24,216 nt of DNA from CAZZBK01 sp964387325 (GCA_964387325.1 CAYLYE010000083.1:1-24216), one strand, 5' to 3'. Positions 1-7,710 are shown, counted from the stretch's first letter. Numbers and translations are program-made. The notes: generated by a model from the sequence alone, not told the origin.

Positions 1-48
1 CCACGACCACCGCGCGACCATCTCGTTCGATCCTCGAACGCCGCGCCG

Positions 49-73
49 CGTAAGGGTGCCCCGCGCACTTACG
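49..73. terminator. Imperfect hairpin downstream of metG
   Basis: A stem is formed by CGTAAG-GGTGC on the left and GCACTTACG on the right, with a short GC-rich loop and a small bulge. It lies beyond the large palindrome on the 3' side of the minus-strand metG. It could contribute to ending that transcript, but there is no clear run of U residues, so the terminator role is weakly supported. Confidence 0.25.
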
Positions 74-93
74 TGCTCCCGTCTTCCTCGTTC

Positions 94-177
94 GCCGCGA
101 CGCGTCAGCGGAGCGCGTGACCGTCGCAATACCGAACCGGTTCGTCATCGTCACGCGCTCCGCTGACGCGTCGTGGC
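94..177 (+). repeat. Large palindromic repeat, copy 1 of 3
   Basis: The left arm at 99-120 and the right arm at 151-172 are perfect 22-base reverse complements around the core TCAGCGGAGCGCGTGA. The pairing extends to 94-121 and 150-177 with one mismatch. The roughly 28-base loop carries its own 10-base palindrome, GAACCGGTTC, at 134-143. Related palindromes occur at 5220-5312 and about 7007-7105, so this is a dispersed intergenic family and not a one-off terminator. It lies 52 bases beyond the metG stop and may also affect metG mRNA ends. Orientation is called plus because the A-rich tail follows on the right. Confidence 0.85.
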
Positions 178-216
178 TAACTGAGAACGGAGAACTGAAA
201 ACCGAAATCGGAAAAC
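177..216 (+). repeat. A-rich tail attached to palindrome copy 1
   Basis: Immediately after the palindrome there is a tract built from AACTGAGAAC / AACTGAAAACCGAAA-like units. The same 15-base string AACTGAAAACCGAAA occurs on the opposite strand at 5196-5223 beside palindrome copy 2, in the same orientation relative to that palindrome. The tail is therefore part of the repeat element. It ends about 12 bases from the metG stop codon. Confidence 0.7.
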
Positions 217-228
217 CCTCAACCGGGC

Positions 229-2289
229 TCAATGCACTCGTTGGCCTGGCTTGGCGCCGCTGTCGACGCTGAGCAGATACACCTCGGCCGCGCCGGGACC
301 GGCGGCCGTCACCATCCCTTCGCTCAGGCCGAACTTCATCTGCCGCGGCTCCAGATTCGCCACCATCACGACGAGCCGCCCGACAATTTCCTCGGGCTTG
401 TACGCTGCCTTGATCCCCGCAAAGACCTGCCGCTTCTCGTCGCCACCGAGCCCCAACGTGAGCTTGAGCAACTTTTTCGCCTCGGGCACCTCGGCCGCTT
501 CGAGCACCCGGGCCACGCGCAGGTCGACTTTCAAAAAGTCGTCGATCGAAATCCGCTCGGCGACCAGCGGCTCGGCGACGAGCGTCTCGGGACCATCGAC
601 TACGGCGGTCGGCGTCGTTGCGGGAGCTTCACTCGCTGCCGAGGGAGGAGTTTGTCCGTCTTTGCTCGCTTCGATCATGGCTTCCACCTGTTTCAGTTCG
701 ACTCGGGTCATCATGTGTTTGAATTCGTTCACGCTCGTCCCCACGAGCGGTCGCTGCGATTGCGACCAATTCGTGATCGGCTCGCCGAGCAACTCGCCAC
801 TCTGCTGAGCCAGCTTGGGTAACACCGGGGCGAGGTACACCGTCAGTTGCCGGAACACGTTCAGCGCGACGGTGCAAATCTGCTGCAACTCAAGTGCGCG
901 CGTCGGGTCTTTCTTCAGCGTCCAGGGGGCCCGATCGTCGACGAACTTGTTCGCCTTGTCGGCCAGTGCCATGATGCGACGCATCGCCTGGTTATAGTCG
1001 GTTGCCTCGTAGAACGCGGCGATCTCGCTGCCCGCCGCCGCAAATTCTGCGAATAGGCCACCGTCGTCCGGATATTCCTTGGCCAGCCCCACGCTCTGCA
1101 CGAACTTGGCGGTCCGGCTGGCCAGGTTGACCACCTTGCCCACCAAATCGCCATTTACCTTATCGCAGAACTCTTGCAAACCCAGATCCAAGTTGTCGAG
1201 CTTCGGTGTGAGCTTTGAGGCGTAGAAGTATCGCAGCCATTGTGGGTCGAGATGTTCCAGGTACGTCGACGCCCGAACGAACGTCCCCTTGCTCTTGCTC
1301 ATCTTCTCGCCGCCCACGGTCAAGAAGCCGTGGATATGCACGAACTCCGGGAGTTTGTAGCCACTGGCTTCGAGCATCACGGGCCAGAAGAGCGTGTGGA
1401 AATAGGTGATGTCTTTGCCGATGAAATGATGGATTTCGGTTGTCGATTCGCGGCCCCACCAATCGTCGAACTGCTCACCGTGCCGCGCGCACCACTCGTG
1501 CGTGCTGGCCATGTAGCCGATCGGGGCATCGAACCAGACGTACCAGTAATGACCCGGCGCGTCGGGGATCTCGAAACCGAAATACGGCGCGGGGCGAGAC
1601 ACGTCCCAATCACGCAACGGCTCGTTCAGAAACGCGCCCTTGAGCCAGTTAGCGACGTCCGGGTGCACATGCCCGCCGCGCTGCGTCCATTCGTCTAGGA
1701 AGGCGTGCCGCGACTCGGTGTTCACGAACAGATGCGGTGACGACCGCAGCTCGGGTTTCGCCCCGCTGATGGCGCTCACCGGGTTGATCAAATCGGCGGG
1801 GCTGTACGTGGCTCCGCACTTCTCGCAATTGTCGCCGTACTGGTCTGGAGCGCCGCATTTGGGACACGTGCCGCGGACAAAGCGATCGGCCAGGAACGTC
1901 CCTTCCTTAGGATCGTACAGTTGCGTCACCTCACGTTCGACGATCAGCCCTTTGGCTCGCAGCGACTGCCAGAGCGTGCCGCAGAGGGTCTGGTTCGACT
2001 CGCTGTTCGTGCTGCCGTAGTTATCGAATTCGACCCCGAAGCCGGCGAAGTCTTTCGCGTGGGCCGCCTGCATGTCGGCGATGACCGCCGCCTCGCTGCG
2101 GCCTTCTTGTCGGGCGCGGAGCATGATCGCCGTGCCGTGCGTGTCGTCGGCGCAGATATACACGCAGCGCTGGCCCATGAGCCGTTGGAAGCGGACCCAG
2201 ATATCGGTCTGGATGTACTCGACCAAGTGGCCGATATGGATATGGCCATTGGCGTAGGGCAAAGCACTGGTGACGAGAATTTTACGCAT
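229..2289 (-). CDS. metG: Methionine-tRNA ligase (MetRS) with C-terminal tRNA-binding domain
   Basis: Charges tRNA-Met with methionine in the cytoplasm. Numbered from the upstream GTG at 2301, the class I signature HIGH is at residues 22-25. A zinc knuckle has Cys146/Cys149 and Cys159/Cys162, and the KMSKS loop is at 333-337. An appended OB-fold EMAPII-like tRNA-binding domain starts near residue 584 and runs to the end, as in the long dimeric MetRS type. The frame opens at GTG 2301 (690 residues). I place the start at ATG 2289 (686 residues) because the family begins with an RKILVTSALPYANG-like stretch, which follows directly. No strong Shine-Dalgarno favours either start. The gene stands alone on the minus strand. 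Its 3' side meets a large palindromic repeat and its 5' side a short palindrome. Identification is certain; the start is likely. Confidence 0.97.
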   Translation of the reverse strand: MRKILVTSALPYANGHIHIGHLVEYIQTDIWVRFQRLMGQRCVYICADDTHGTAIMLRARQEGRSEAAVIADMQAAHAKDFAGFGVEFDNYGSTNSESNQTLCGTLWQSLRAKGLIVEREVTQLYDPKEGTFLADRFVRGTCPKCGAPDQYGDNCEKCGATYSPADLINPVSAISGAKPELRSSPHLFVNTESRHAFLDEWTQRGGHVHPDVANWLKGAFLNEPLRDWDVSRPAPYFGFEIPDAPGHYWYVWFDAPIGYMASTHEWCARHGEQFDDWWGRESTTEIHHFIGKDITYFHTLFWPVMLEASGYKLPEFVHIHGFLTVGGEKMSKSKGTFVRASTYLEHLDPQWLRYFYASKLTPKLDNLDLGLQEFCDKVNGDLVGKVVNLASRTAKFVQSVGLAKEYPDDGGLFAEFAAAGSEIAAFYEATDYNQAMRRIMALADKANKFVDDRAPWTLKKDPTRALELQQICTVALNVFRQLTVYLAPVLPKLAQQSGELLGEPITNWSQSQRPLVGTSVNEFKHMMTRVELKQVEAMIEASKDGQTPPSAASEAPATTPTAVVDGPETLVAEPLVAERISIDDFLKVDLRVARVLEAAEVPEAKKLLKLTLGLGGDEKRQVFAGIKAAYKPEEIVGRLVVMVANLEPRQMKFGLSEGMVTAAGPGAAEVYLLSVDSGAKPGQRVH

Positions 2290-2320
2290 CGCGAGTCGCA
2301 CTCAAGGGATCGAGGCATTT

Positions 2321-2347
2321 CGTAGGTCATGCACCCCGTGCATGACA
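2321..2347 (+). repeat. Short palindrome, copy A
   Basis: The sequence contains GTCATGCA-CCCCG-TGCATGAC, a perfect 8-base stem, preceded by CGTAGG. It is the inverted counterpart of the element at 2429-2456. The two share CGTAGGTCA-x-GCACCCC followed by GTGC-x-TGACA, and the stem changes are compensatory (A/T pair here, G/C pair there). It lies just upstream of metG. Confidence 0.75.
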
Positions 2348-2428
2348 CATTAGACGTTGCTCAATAATTTCGACCTGGCTCATTCGTTCCATCGACACTC
2401 CGCACCCCGATGCGGTTCGTGTTGTTTC

Positions 2429-2456
2429 TGTCAGGCACAGGGGTGCCTGACCTACG
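2429..2456 (-). repeat. Short palindrome, copy B (inverted)
   Basis: GTCAGGCA and TGCCTGAC pair around a CAGGGG loop, followed by CTACG. Read on the minus strand it matches copy A at 2321-2347 except for a compensatory stem change and one extra loop base. The pair brackets about 80 bases with no convincing gene. It may act as a transcription end for the hicBA mRNA arriving from the right, but it is better described as a repeat. Confidence 0.75.
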
Positions 2457-2568
2457 AGTCCAACCGACAGGGGGCGACAGGATGATCGAAAGGTCCGTAG
2501 CGTAGGGAATCGACGCGAGAACGTCTAGTACGAGAGCGTTTGTAAACCGGATTCCGTAGGATAATCGG

Positions 2569-2796
2569 CTATCCAATCACGGCGACAAAGTCTTCCACAT
2601 TCAGACCGATGTCGCGGGCAATTTTTCTCAGCAACACGGGAGAAATATCATGCCCTTTGTGAAACGGCACCGTCGTTCCTCGCCCATCGGGATGACGAAA
2701 TTGTTTGTGAGAACCCCGTTGGCGTACCTCAATGAAGCCGATCGCGGTGAGTCTCGTGACCACTTCCTGTGGCTTGAGCACGGGCACTTTAGGCAT
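2569..2796 (-). CDS. hicA: HicA-type toxin, probable mRNA interferase
   Basis: A 75-residue protein of the HicA/YcfA family. Known members have a double-stranded RNA-binding-like fold and cleave mRNA in the ribosome-free state when the antitoxin is lost. Family features seen here are the N-terminal KPQEVVTRLTAIGF helix, the RQRGSHKQFRHPDGR segment with the catalytic histidine expected at His30, the TVPFHKGHDI strand and the LLRKIARDIGL helix. The ATG at 2796 lies 2 bases after the stop of hicB, so translation is probably coupled. Length is typical and the key histidine is present, so the toxin looks intact. Confidence 0.92.
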   Translation of the reverse strand: MPKVPVLKPQEVVTRLTAIGFIEVRQRGSHKQFRHPDGRGTTVPFHKGHDISPVLLRKIARDIGLNVEDFVAVIG

Positions 2797-2798
2797 AG

Positions 2799-3008
2799 TC
2801 AGGCGATCTGCACCTGCTGTGTGCCGATAAACTCAGATTCGAACTTGGGTTCGCCATCTTCAAGCAGCATCTCAATCACTTCGGTTAAGTTCTGCTGCAA
2901 TTCGTCGCGCGTTTCTCCCTGAGAATGTGCCCCGGGGAAGCCCGGCACGTAGCCAACGAATAATCCGGTGTCAGGACAACGTTCTATCACGGCTGTAAAG
3001 GAACGCAC
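2799..3008 (-). CDS. hicB: HicB-type antitoxin, short form
   Basis: A 69-residue protein of the UPF0150/HicB family, encoded directly upstream of hicA. The partial RNase H-like fold is recognisable: FTAVIERCPDTGLFVGYVPGFPGAHSQGET, then the helix DELQQNLTEVIEMLLED. It should bind HicA and mask its active site. The protein ends soon after this domain, and I see no C-terminal helix-turn-helix or ribbon-helix-helix DNA-binding domain of the kind found in longer HicB proteins. Autoregulation by this protein alone is therefore uncertain. The start is a GTG at 3008, supported by a good Shine-Dalgarno (GGAGG, 5 bases upstream). Confidence 0.9.
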   Translation of the reverse strand: MRSFTAVIERCPDTGLFVGYVPGFPGAHSQGETRDELQQNLTEVIEMLLEDGEPKFESEFIGTQQVQIA

Positions 3009-3196
3009 GACGGCCTCCGCCTCGACTTACATCGTTCAGTGATCAACTCAAGTTATTGTGGACGCCCAAGACCCCGGCCGTCTACGCATTTACTCGACAA
3101 TTGTACGGATCTCCAGAAAAAATGGCAGTTATACCCTTTGAATGAGCCCATCGCGGTCACCTGCGGGAGAGCGCCCGGCTTGGGAAGCAGTACCGG
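3009..3196. other. Leader and promoter region of hicBA
   Basis: This 188-base gap separates hicB from the end of the upstream radical SAM gene. Part of it (about 3035-3140) is visibly more AT-rich than the surrounding DNA. It contains TGATCA near 3049 and a small imperfect dyad, AACTCAAGTT, near 3054-3063 close to the hicB start, which could be an operator. No convincing -35/-10 pair could be fixed. Confidence 0.3.
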
Positions 3197-5187
3197 TTAT
3201 CTCTTGCCATCTCTTCGCGTATGCGTCTTGCGGCCGGGACGGTAGCCGGACTTGTCGTCCTGCTGGCCCGACTCACGCTCGGCGCGGCGGAGTTGCTGAT
3301 TGGCTGCCGTGCGTCGCGCGGCGAGGGCTTCTTTCGGCGGCGCGGTGGGGATCAAACAGTCGCAGCCGTTGCCGATCAGGTCTTGTCGACCGGCCTGTTC
3401 GAGGGCCTGCCGCACCTCGAAGTAATTTTCCTTTTTGAAGAATTGCAACAAGGCCCGTTGCAGCTTGCGGTCGCGCAGGTGCTTGGCGACGTACACCGGC
3501 TTCATCGTGTGCGGGTCGAGGCCCGTGTGATACATGCACGCGGCGATGTCGAACGGGCTAGGAATAAAATCNNNNNNNNNNGGTCGGGCTCGTAATGATT
3601 CCGTTTTAGGAACAACGCGAGCTCGATCATCGCATTCAAGTCGCTGCCCGGATGGCTGGCGATGTAATACGGCACGAGGAATTGCTGCTTGCCGGCCTTC
3701 TTCGAGGCCTGTTTGAACGCTTTGTCGAACTCGACAAAGTCGTCGTTGGCTGGCTTCTTCATCAGGTCGAGCACCGTCGGATCGACGTGCTCGGGCGCAA
3801 CCTTGAGCGTGCCGCCAACGTGATGCGTGACCAGATCACGCATGTACTCGGGCGACAGTCGGGCCAGATCCATGCGAATGCCCGAGGCGACGAACACTTT
3901 CTCCACACCGGGCTGTTCGCGAACGTCTTTCATCAACTGTACGAGCGGGCCGTGATCGGTGCCGAGCAGCTTGCAGATCGTCGGATGCACGCAGGACAGG
4001 CGACGACACTTCGCCTCGACCTCGGGTCGCGTACACTGCATCTGATACATGTTGGCCGTGGGGCCGCCGATGTCACTGATGACGCCCGAGAATTTCGGAT
4101 CGGCGGTCATCTGGCGCACTTCGGACAAAATATTTTCCGGACTACGGCTCTGAATGATGCGACCTTCGTGGGCCGTGATCGAGCAGAATGTGCAGCCACC
4201 AAAGCAGCCGCGCATGATCTGCACCGAGTCTTTGATCACATCATAGGCGGGGATCCGCTCGCGACCGTAACTCGGATGCGGCTTGCGTGTGAAGGGCAAC
4301 GAGTAGACCCGGTCCATCTCGTTCATGGCGAGCGGGAGCTGCGGCGGATTGACGACGACCCATTCGCGGCCGTGGGCTTGGATGAGCCGCCGCGCGTTGT
4401 AGGGGTTCGTCTCGTTGTGAGCCACTTTGGTCATTTGAGCGAACGCGATGTTGTCGGTCGACGCCAGCTCGTAACTTGGCAGTTCGAGTGTCTCGTCGCG
4501 CGGTGGCGACTCGCTTGCGCCGAGCCGATAGGCGACGCCCCGCATGTCGCGCAGATTGCGAAGTGTTTCGCCTTCATCGAGTCGGCGGGCGATTTCGAGC
4601 ACGGCCCGCTCGCCCATGCCGAACACCAATAAATCGGCCTTGGCGTCGAGCAGAATCGAGCGGCGAACTTTGTCGCTCCAGTAATCGTAATGGGCAATGC
4701 GTCGCAGGCTGGCCTCGACCCCGCCGCAGATCACCGGCACGCCGTTAAAGGCCTCGCGGGAGCGTTGGCAGTAGGCCAGCGTCGCACGGTCGGGGCGACG
4801 ACCGATCTTGCCGCCAGGACTGTAGGCGTCGTCGTTCCGCACTTTGCGGTTGGCCGTGTAGTGGTTGATCATCGAGTCCATGTTCCCCGCACTAACGGCG
4901 AAGAACAGACGCGGTCGGCCGAAGGTCTTCCAGGCGTCGCACGTGTGCCAGTCGGGCTGGCTCAAAATGGCGACGCGATAGCCGGCGCTTTCGAGCAACC
5001 GTCCCAACAGCGCGTTGGCGAAGCTCGGATGATCGACATACGCGTCCCCGCTGACGAACACGATATCGACGCTATCCCAGCCGCGTGCGTCCATCTCGGC
5101 GCGCGACATGACCAGCGGTGCCGTTGGCGGTTGCCGGAGTGGCGCGAGCACGGGTGCGTCGACGATCGGTAGCGAGGCGGTGAACAA
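3197..5187 (-). CDS. YgiQ family (UPF0313) radical SAM protein, interrupted by an assembly gap
   Basis: A B12-independent-looking radical SAM enzyme of unknown substrate, homologous to E. coli YgiQ. The N-terminal part carries the family landmarks MSRAEMDARGWDSVDIV and GDAYVDHPSF. The iron-sulfur motif is Cys328-xxx-Cys332-xx-Cys335. The C-terminal part contains MYHTGLDPHTMKPVYV and IGNGCDCLIP, also family landmarks. Ten N bases at 3572-3581 split these two parts into different frames. Each side reads cleanly up to the gap: residue Asp535 ends the left part and DFIPSPFDIAACMYH resumes at 3571. The break is therefore most likely an assembly artefact and the gene is probably intact, about 662 residues. 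The start is TTG at 5187, which leaves an N-terminal extension of the length usual for the family. The ATG at 5109 is an alternative. Confidence 0.9.
3572..3581. other. Assembly gap (10 N)
   Basis: Ten unknown bases lie inside the radical SAM gene. The flanking codons require a missing length of 8 bases plus a multiple of 3 for the two halves to be in frame, so ten is a placeholder. Family members usually read Asp-Gln-Val-Gln-Asp at this point. That fits exactly 8 missing bases after the visible C. Confidence 0.95.
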
Positions 5188-5195
5188 GTGGGCGC

Positions 5196-5223
5196 TCAGT
5201 TTTCGGTTTTCAGTTTTCAGTTA
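5196..5223 (-). repeat. A-rich tail attached to palindrome copy 2
   Basis: Read on the minus strand this is a tract of AACTGAAA / ACCGAAA units that follows palindrome copy 2, as at 177-216 for copy 1. It lies directly against the TTG start of the radical SAM gene, so the leader of that gene is made of repeat sequence. Confidence 0.7.
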
Positions 5224-5312
5224 GCCGCGACGCGCAGCGGAGCGCGTGATGCTCGGCACTGCGAGTCAACTCGCTGCGATCATGACGCGCTCCGCTGCGC
5301 GTCGCGGCTAAC
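5220..5312 (-). repeat. Large palindromic repeat, copy 2 of 3
   Basis: The arms at 5220-5247 and 5285-5312 are perfect 28-base reverse complements, beginning GTTAGCCGCGACGCG and containing CAGCGGAGCGCGT. The loop of about 37 bases holds a second small hairpin, GCGAGT-CA-ACTCGC, at 5261-5274. The core matches copy 1 (94-177), and the inner right part CGCTGCGATCAT matches copy 3. It fills the gap between the acetylesterase stop and the radical SAM start, both on the minus strand. Confidence 0.9.
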
Positions 5313-5335
5313 CAGTTCATAGTGACGATGACAAG

Positions 5336-6871
5336 CTACCAGCGATCGGTGCGGAACGAAATCGCGGGCAGACCATCTTGATTAAAGAAGTTGGCCCAGG
5401 TGCGATTGTTCCCCCAGCCGTACCGGACGGCGACGGGTTTGTCGACCTTGGGTGACGAAACGATCACGGTTGAGCCATCGATCTTGGCGTCGGCCCAATG
5501 AAACTGCTTGTCCTCGCCGGCGATGGCGAACCCTTGCAGTTTGTCACCGTGCCGCTGGGTGAGCCCCTGGCCGACATGTGTGAACGAGACACGGACCTTG
5601 TCGCCGTCGACGGTGTGCTTGTCGTAGAGCGGGCCGTAATACTCGATCGGTTTCTTGTACACCATACCGAGCGCGACCGTCGCGGCGCGGTGACCGTAGC
5701 CGGACTTGTTCGTCGGATGAATGCCAGGCCCTAAGTCGCTGCTGATCGCCATCGCCGAGTTGGGATACTGCATGATCCGCACATGGGTTTCGACGTAAGT
5801 CCCATCGCCGGCCTGCCCTGGGGTCGCTGGGAGCGCGGTGAACGGCTGGGCTTGCGCGGTCACGGGGTTCGCGGAGTCGAACGCACAACCGTTTCCGCTT
5901 GGCTTTTGGATGTAGATGAAAGGAAAGTCTCCTTGGCCCCATTCCTTACGCCAGCCACGGAGGAAAGCGCCCATGAGCGTGTACTGATCGACGCCGTTGA
6001 TCTGCGTGCCGCTCTCGCCTTGATCCCAGAGCACGCCGCGGATCGTGTAGGGCTGCATGCCACGAATGTGCGCCTCGTACAAATGACCGGCCGGACGATC
6101 GTTGAGCGTGCCGGGCTTGCTGGGCGGAGGCAGCTTGCGCGGGGCAGGCTTGCCAGCGGCGACCGCTTCTTTGGCCAGTTTTTCAAACGCCGGCAGATCG
6201 ACCTCTTCGTACTTCTTGAGCAACGCCGGATAGGTCTCGGCGTATTTCTTGATCAGTTCTTGACAAGTCGGGTCGGCCGCGAGCGCTGCTTCGCTGAGCC
6301 ACGCTCCTGAGGGTGTGCCGCCGACCGCGCCGAGCATCAGGCCCACCGGCACGTCGAGATCTTTTTGTAACTTGGCTCCGAACGAGAACAGCAGCGCCGA
6401 GAACCCACGTACGTTTGGCTCGGTCGCTTCGCGCCACGGTCCCTTGCCGGTCAAGCGAATCTTGCCGTAGGGCGAAGCCGCCGCGAGGCTCTCGAGCACC
6501 GCGTCTCCTTTGGCGTAGCCGCCCACGTTGCCGGCCATGTTCGATTGGCCCGACCCGACCCAAACTTCGCCAACGAGCACGTCGCTGAGCTTGATCGTGT
6601 TCGTGCCGCTGACAGTCATCTCGAACGGTCCACCGGCCGTGAGCGGGTCGAGCTTGACGCTCCAGCGACCGTCGTTATCGGCGGTCGTGTTTTTTTCTTG
6701 CTTCTCGAAGCGGACCGTGACACGCTCTCCGGCCGTGGCCGTGCCCCAAATGTTCACAGGCGTTTCGCGCTGCAAGACCATGTGGTCGCTGAGAATCGGC
6801 GGCAGCTTGACCTCGGCCCAGACCGGTGTGGTTGTGAACAGCAAGGCGAGCAAAGCCAGATGACGTGTCAT
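5336..6871 (-). CDS. Secreted sialate O-acetylesterase-like protein (SGNH/SASA family)
   Basis: A predicted exported esterase of 511 residues that removes O-acetyl groups from sugars. Sialic acids and acetylated plant or algal polysaccharides are both possible substrates. Residues 1-19 form a signal peptide (MTRHLALLALLFTTTPVWA). The family start LPPILSDHMVLQ follows. The nucleophile block GSGQSNMAG has Ser110, a DQGESG block lies in the middle, and the catalytic histidine motif IHP has His385. Length is close to related planctomycete proteins. The open frame extends upstream to 7036, but ATG 6871 is chosen because the signal peptide begins there; a GAGG lies about 10 bases upstream. A possible promoter is at 6921-6958. 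No carbohydrate operon surrounds it. Confidence 0.92.
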   Translation of the reverse strand: MTRHLALLALLFTTTPVWAEVKLPPILSDHMVLQRETPVNIWGTATAGERVTVRFEKQEKNTTADNDGRWSVKLDPLTAGGPFEMTVSGTNTIKLSDVLVGEVWVGSGQSNMAGNVGGYAKGDAVLESLAAASPYGKIRLTGKGPWREATEPNVRGFSALLFSFGAKLQKDLDVPVGLMLGAVGGTPSGAWLSEAALAADPTCQELIKKYAETYPALLKKYEEVDLPAFEKLAKEAVAAGKPAPRKLPPPSKPGTLNDRPAGHLYEAHIRGMQPYTIRGVLWDQGESGTQINGVDQYTLMGAFLRGWRKEWGQGDFPFIYIQKPSGNGCAFDSANPVTAQAQPFTALPATPGQAGDGTYVETHVRIMQYPNSAMAISSDLGPGIHPTNKSGYGHRAATVALGMVYKKPIEYYGPLYDKHTVDGDKVRVSFTHVGQGLTQRHGDKLQGFAIAGEDKQFHWADAKIDGSTVIVSSPKVDKPVAVRYGWGNNRTWANFFNQDGLPAISFRTDRW

Positions 6872-6920
6872 GGTCGGGGTACCTCGGCGGCACGGTGAAG
6901 GATGAAAGGGGAAGCGACCC

Positions 6921-6958
6921 ATACTAACATAAATCGATGCGGTAAAGGCGTGGGTCAA
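6921..6958 (-). promoter_or_regulatory. Candidate promoter of the acetylesterase gene
   Basis: On the minus strand there is an extended -10-like TGTTAGTAT (TAGTAT at 6921-6926) about 50 bases before the ATG at 6871. A TTGACC hexamer lies further upstream (6953-6958), but its spacing of 26 bases is too long for a normal -35. The proposal rests mainly on the extended -10. Confidence 0.3.
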
Positions 6959-7006
6959 CAGGTAGTTTTGCCGGTTTTCGGCTCTTGTCGCTCGGATTTC
7001 TGCTCG

Positions 7007-7105
7007 ATCGTTCGCCGTGAAGCGCCAGCGGAGCACGTAAACGAGACGCCACGAGAAGGCCCGCTGCGATCATTATTCGCTCCGCTGGCGCGAGGCGGCT
7101 AACGT
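7007..7105 (+). repeat. Large palindromic repeat, copy 3 of 3 (degenerate)
   Basis: Arms GCGCCAGCGGAGC (left, near 7022-7034) and GCTCCGCTGGCGC (right, near 7079-7091) pair perfectly. The flanking arm sequence is only partly paired, including CGTT/AACG and GCCG/CGGC at the outer ends. The inner right part CGCTGCGATCAT matches copy 2. No A-rich tail is attached. It is a diverged member of the family at 94-177 and 5220-5312. Confidence 0.75.
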
Positions 7106-7215
7106 AATGCGGGTACAAATGAGCCGTTCTTCAGACACGTTGCCAAGCGCGGGGAGGCACGGTAGTCTGAATCGCATTCAAACGCTTTGTGGTTTAACGA
7201 TTGCGAGTGCCGACC

Positions 7216-7710
7216 ATGTCTGTCGTGGAAACCGTGTTGCCGCTGTATGACTTCTTTCGCACTCGCACGCTTGGGCTGCTCGAAACGATCGAGAAGGAAC
7301 CCCAGCCCTGTGAAGCATTGGGCTGGCGACCTGGGCCCGGTCGGGCACATATCGCTTGGCAACTCATGCACATCGGCATCACCGAGGAGCTGTTCGCCAC
7401 CGAGCGGCTCGCACCACCGCAGCAGCCCGGGTTTGTTGATTTGCTGCCGCGCTTCCGCGGCGGGAGCACGCCCGACGACGTGATACCTTCGCCTGACGAG
7501 ATACGCTCGGTGCTCAAGACAGCCCGCGAGCATTTGGTCACTACGCTCCGCACGTTTGGCGACGACCGCTTGGGCGAGATTCCCGCGGCGCTCGCCGCGC
7601 GTAAGCTCACGATTCGCGACGTGCTCTCGATTCTGTCGTGGCACGAAGCCCATCATCAGGGCCAAGCCCACCTCACGCTCAACTTGTACCGCGCGGCCCA
7701 AGGTCGATAG
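7216..7710 (+). CDS. DinB-like (YfiT/DUF664-type) four-helix protein
   Basis: A 164-residue member of the DinB superfamily. These are four-helix-bundle proteins with a three-histidine metal site, and some are thiol-dependent transferases. The histidines expected for the metal site are His52 (in AWQLMHIGITEE) and His143 and His147 (in SWHEAHHQGQ), and the spacing fits the fold. No substrate can be named. I prefer the ATG at 7216; a TTG at 7201 in the same frame would add five residues. A hairpin repeat begins 19 bases after the stop and could serve as the 3' end of the mRNA. The gene is alone on the plus strand. Confidence 0.85.
   Translation: MSVVETVLPLYDFFRTRTLGLLETIEKEPQPCEALGWRPGPGRAHIAWQLMHIGITEELFATERLAPPQQPGFVDLLPRFRGGSTPDDVIPSPDEIRSVLKTAREHLVTTLRTFGDDRLGEIPAALAARKLTIRDVLSILSWHEAHHQGQAHLTLNLYRAAQGR

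Larger units (their letters stand above)
6872..7215. other. Divergent intergenic region with promoter and repeat
   Basis: This 344-base stretch lies between the divergent acetylesterase and DinB-like genes. It holds a candidate promoter for the esterase at 6921-6958 and the third large palindrome at about 7007-7105. I see no supported coding sequence here; the upstream extension of the esterase frame to 7036 lacks family similarity. Confidence 0.6.

Noticed and set aside
2361..2576. Open frame of 71 codons on the minus strand between hicA and metG
   Set aside because: It crosses a short palindromic repeat, has no recognisable motif, and overlaps the end of hicA. It is best explained as chance in GC-rich DNA.
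3652..4632. 326-codon plus-strand frame across the radical SAM gene
   Set aside because: Antisense to strongly conserved radical SAM motifs; the translated sequence shows no recognisable domain.
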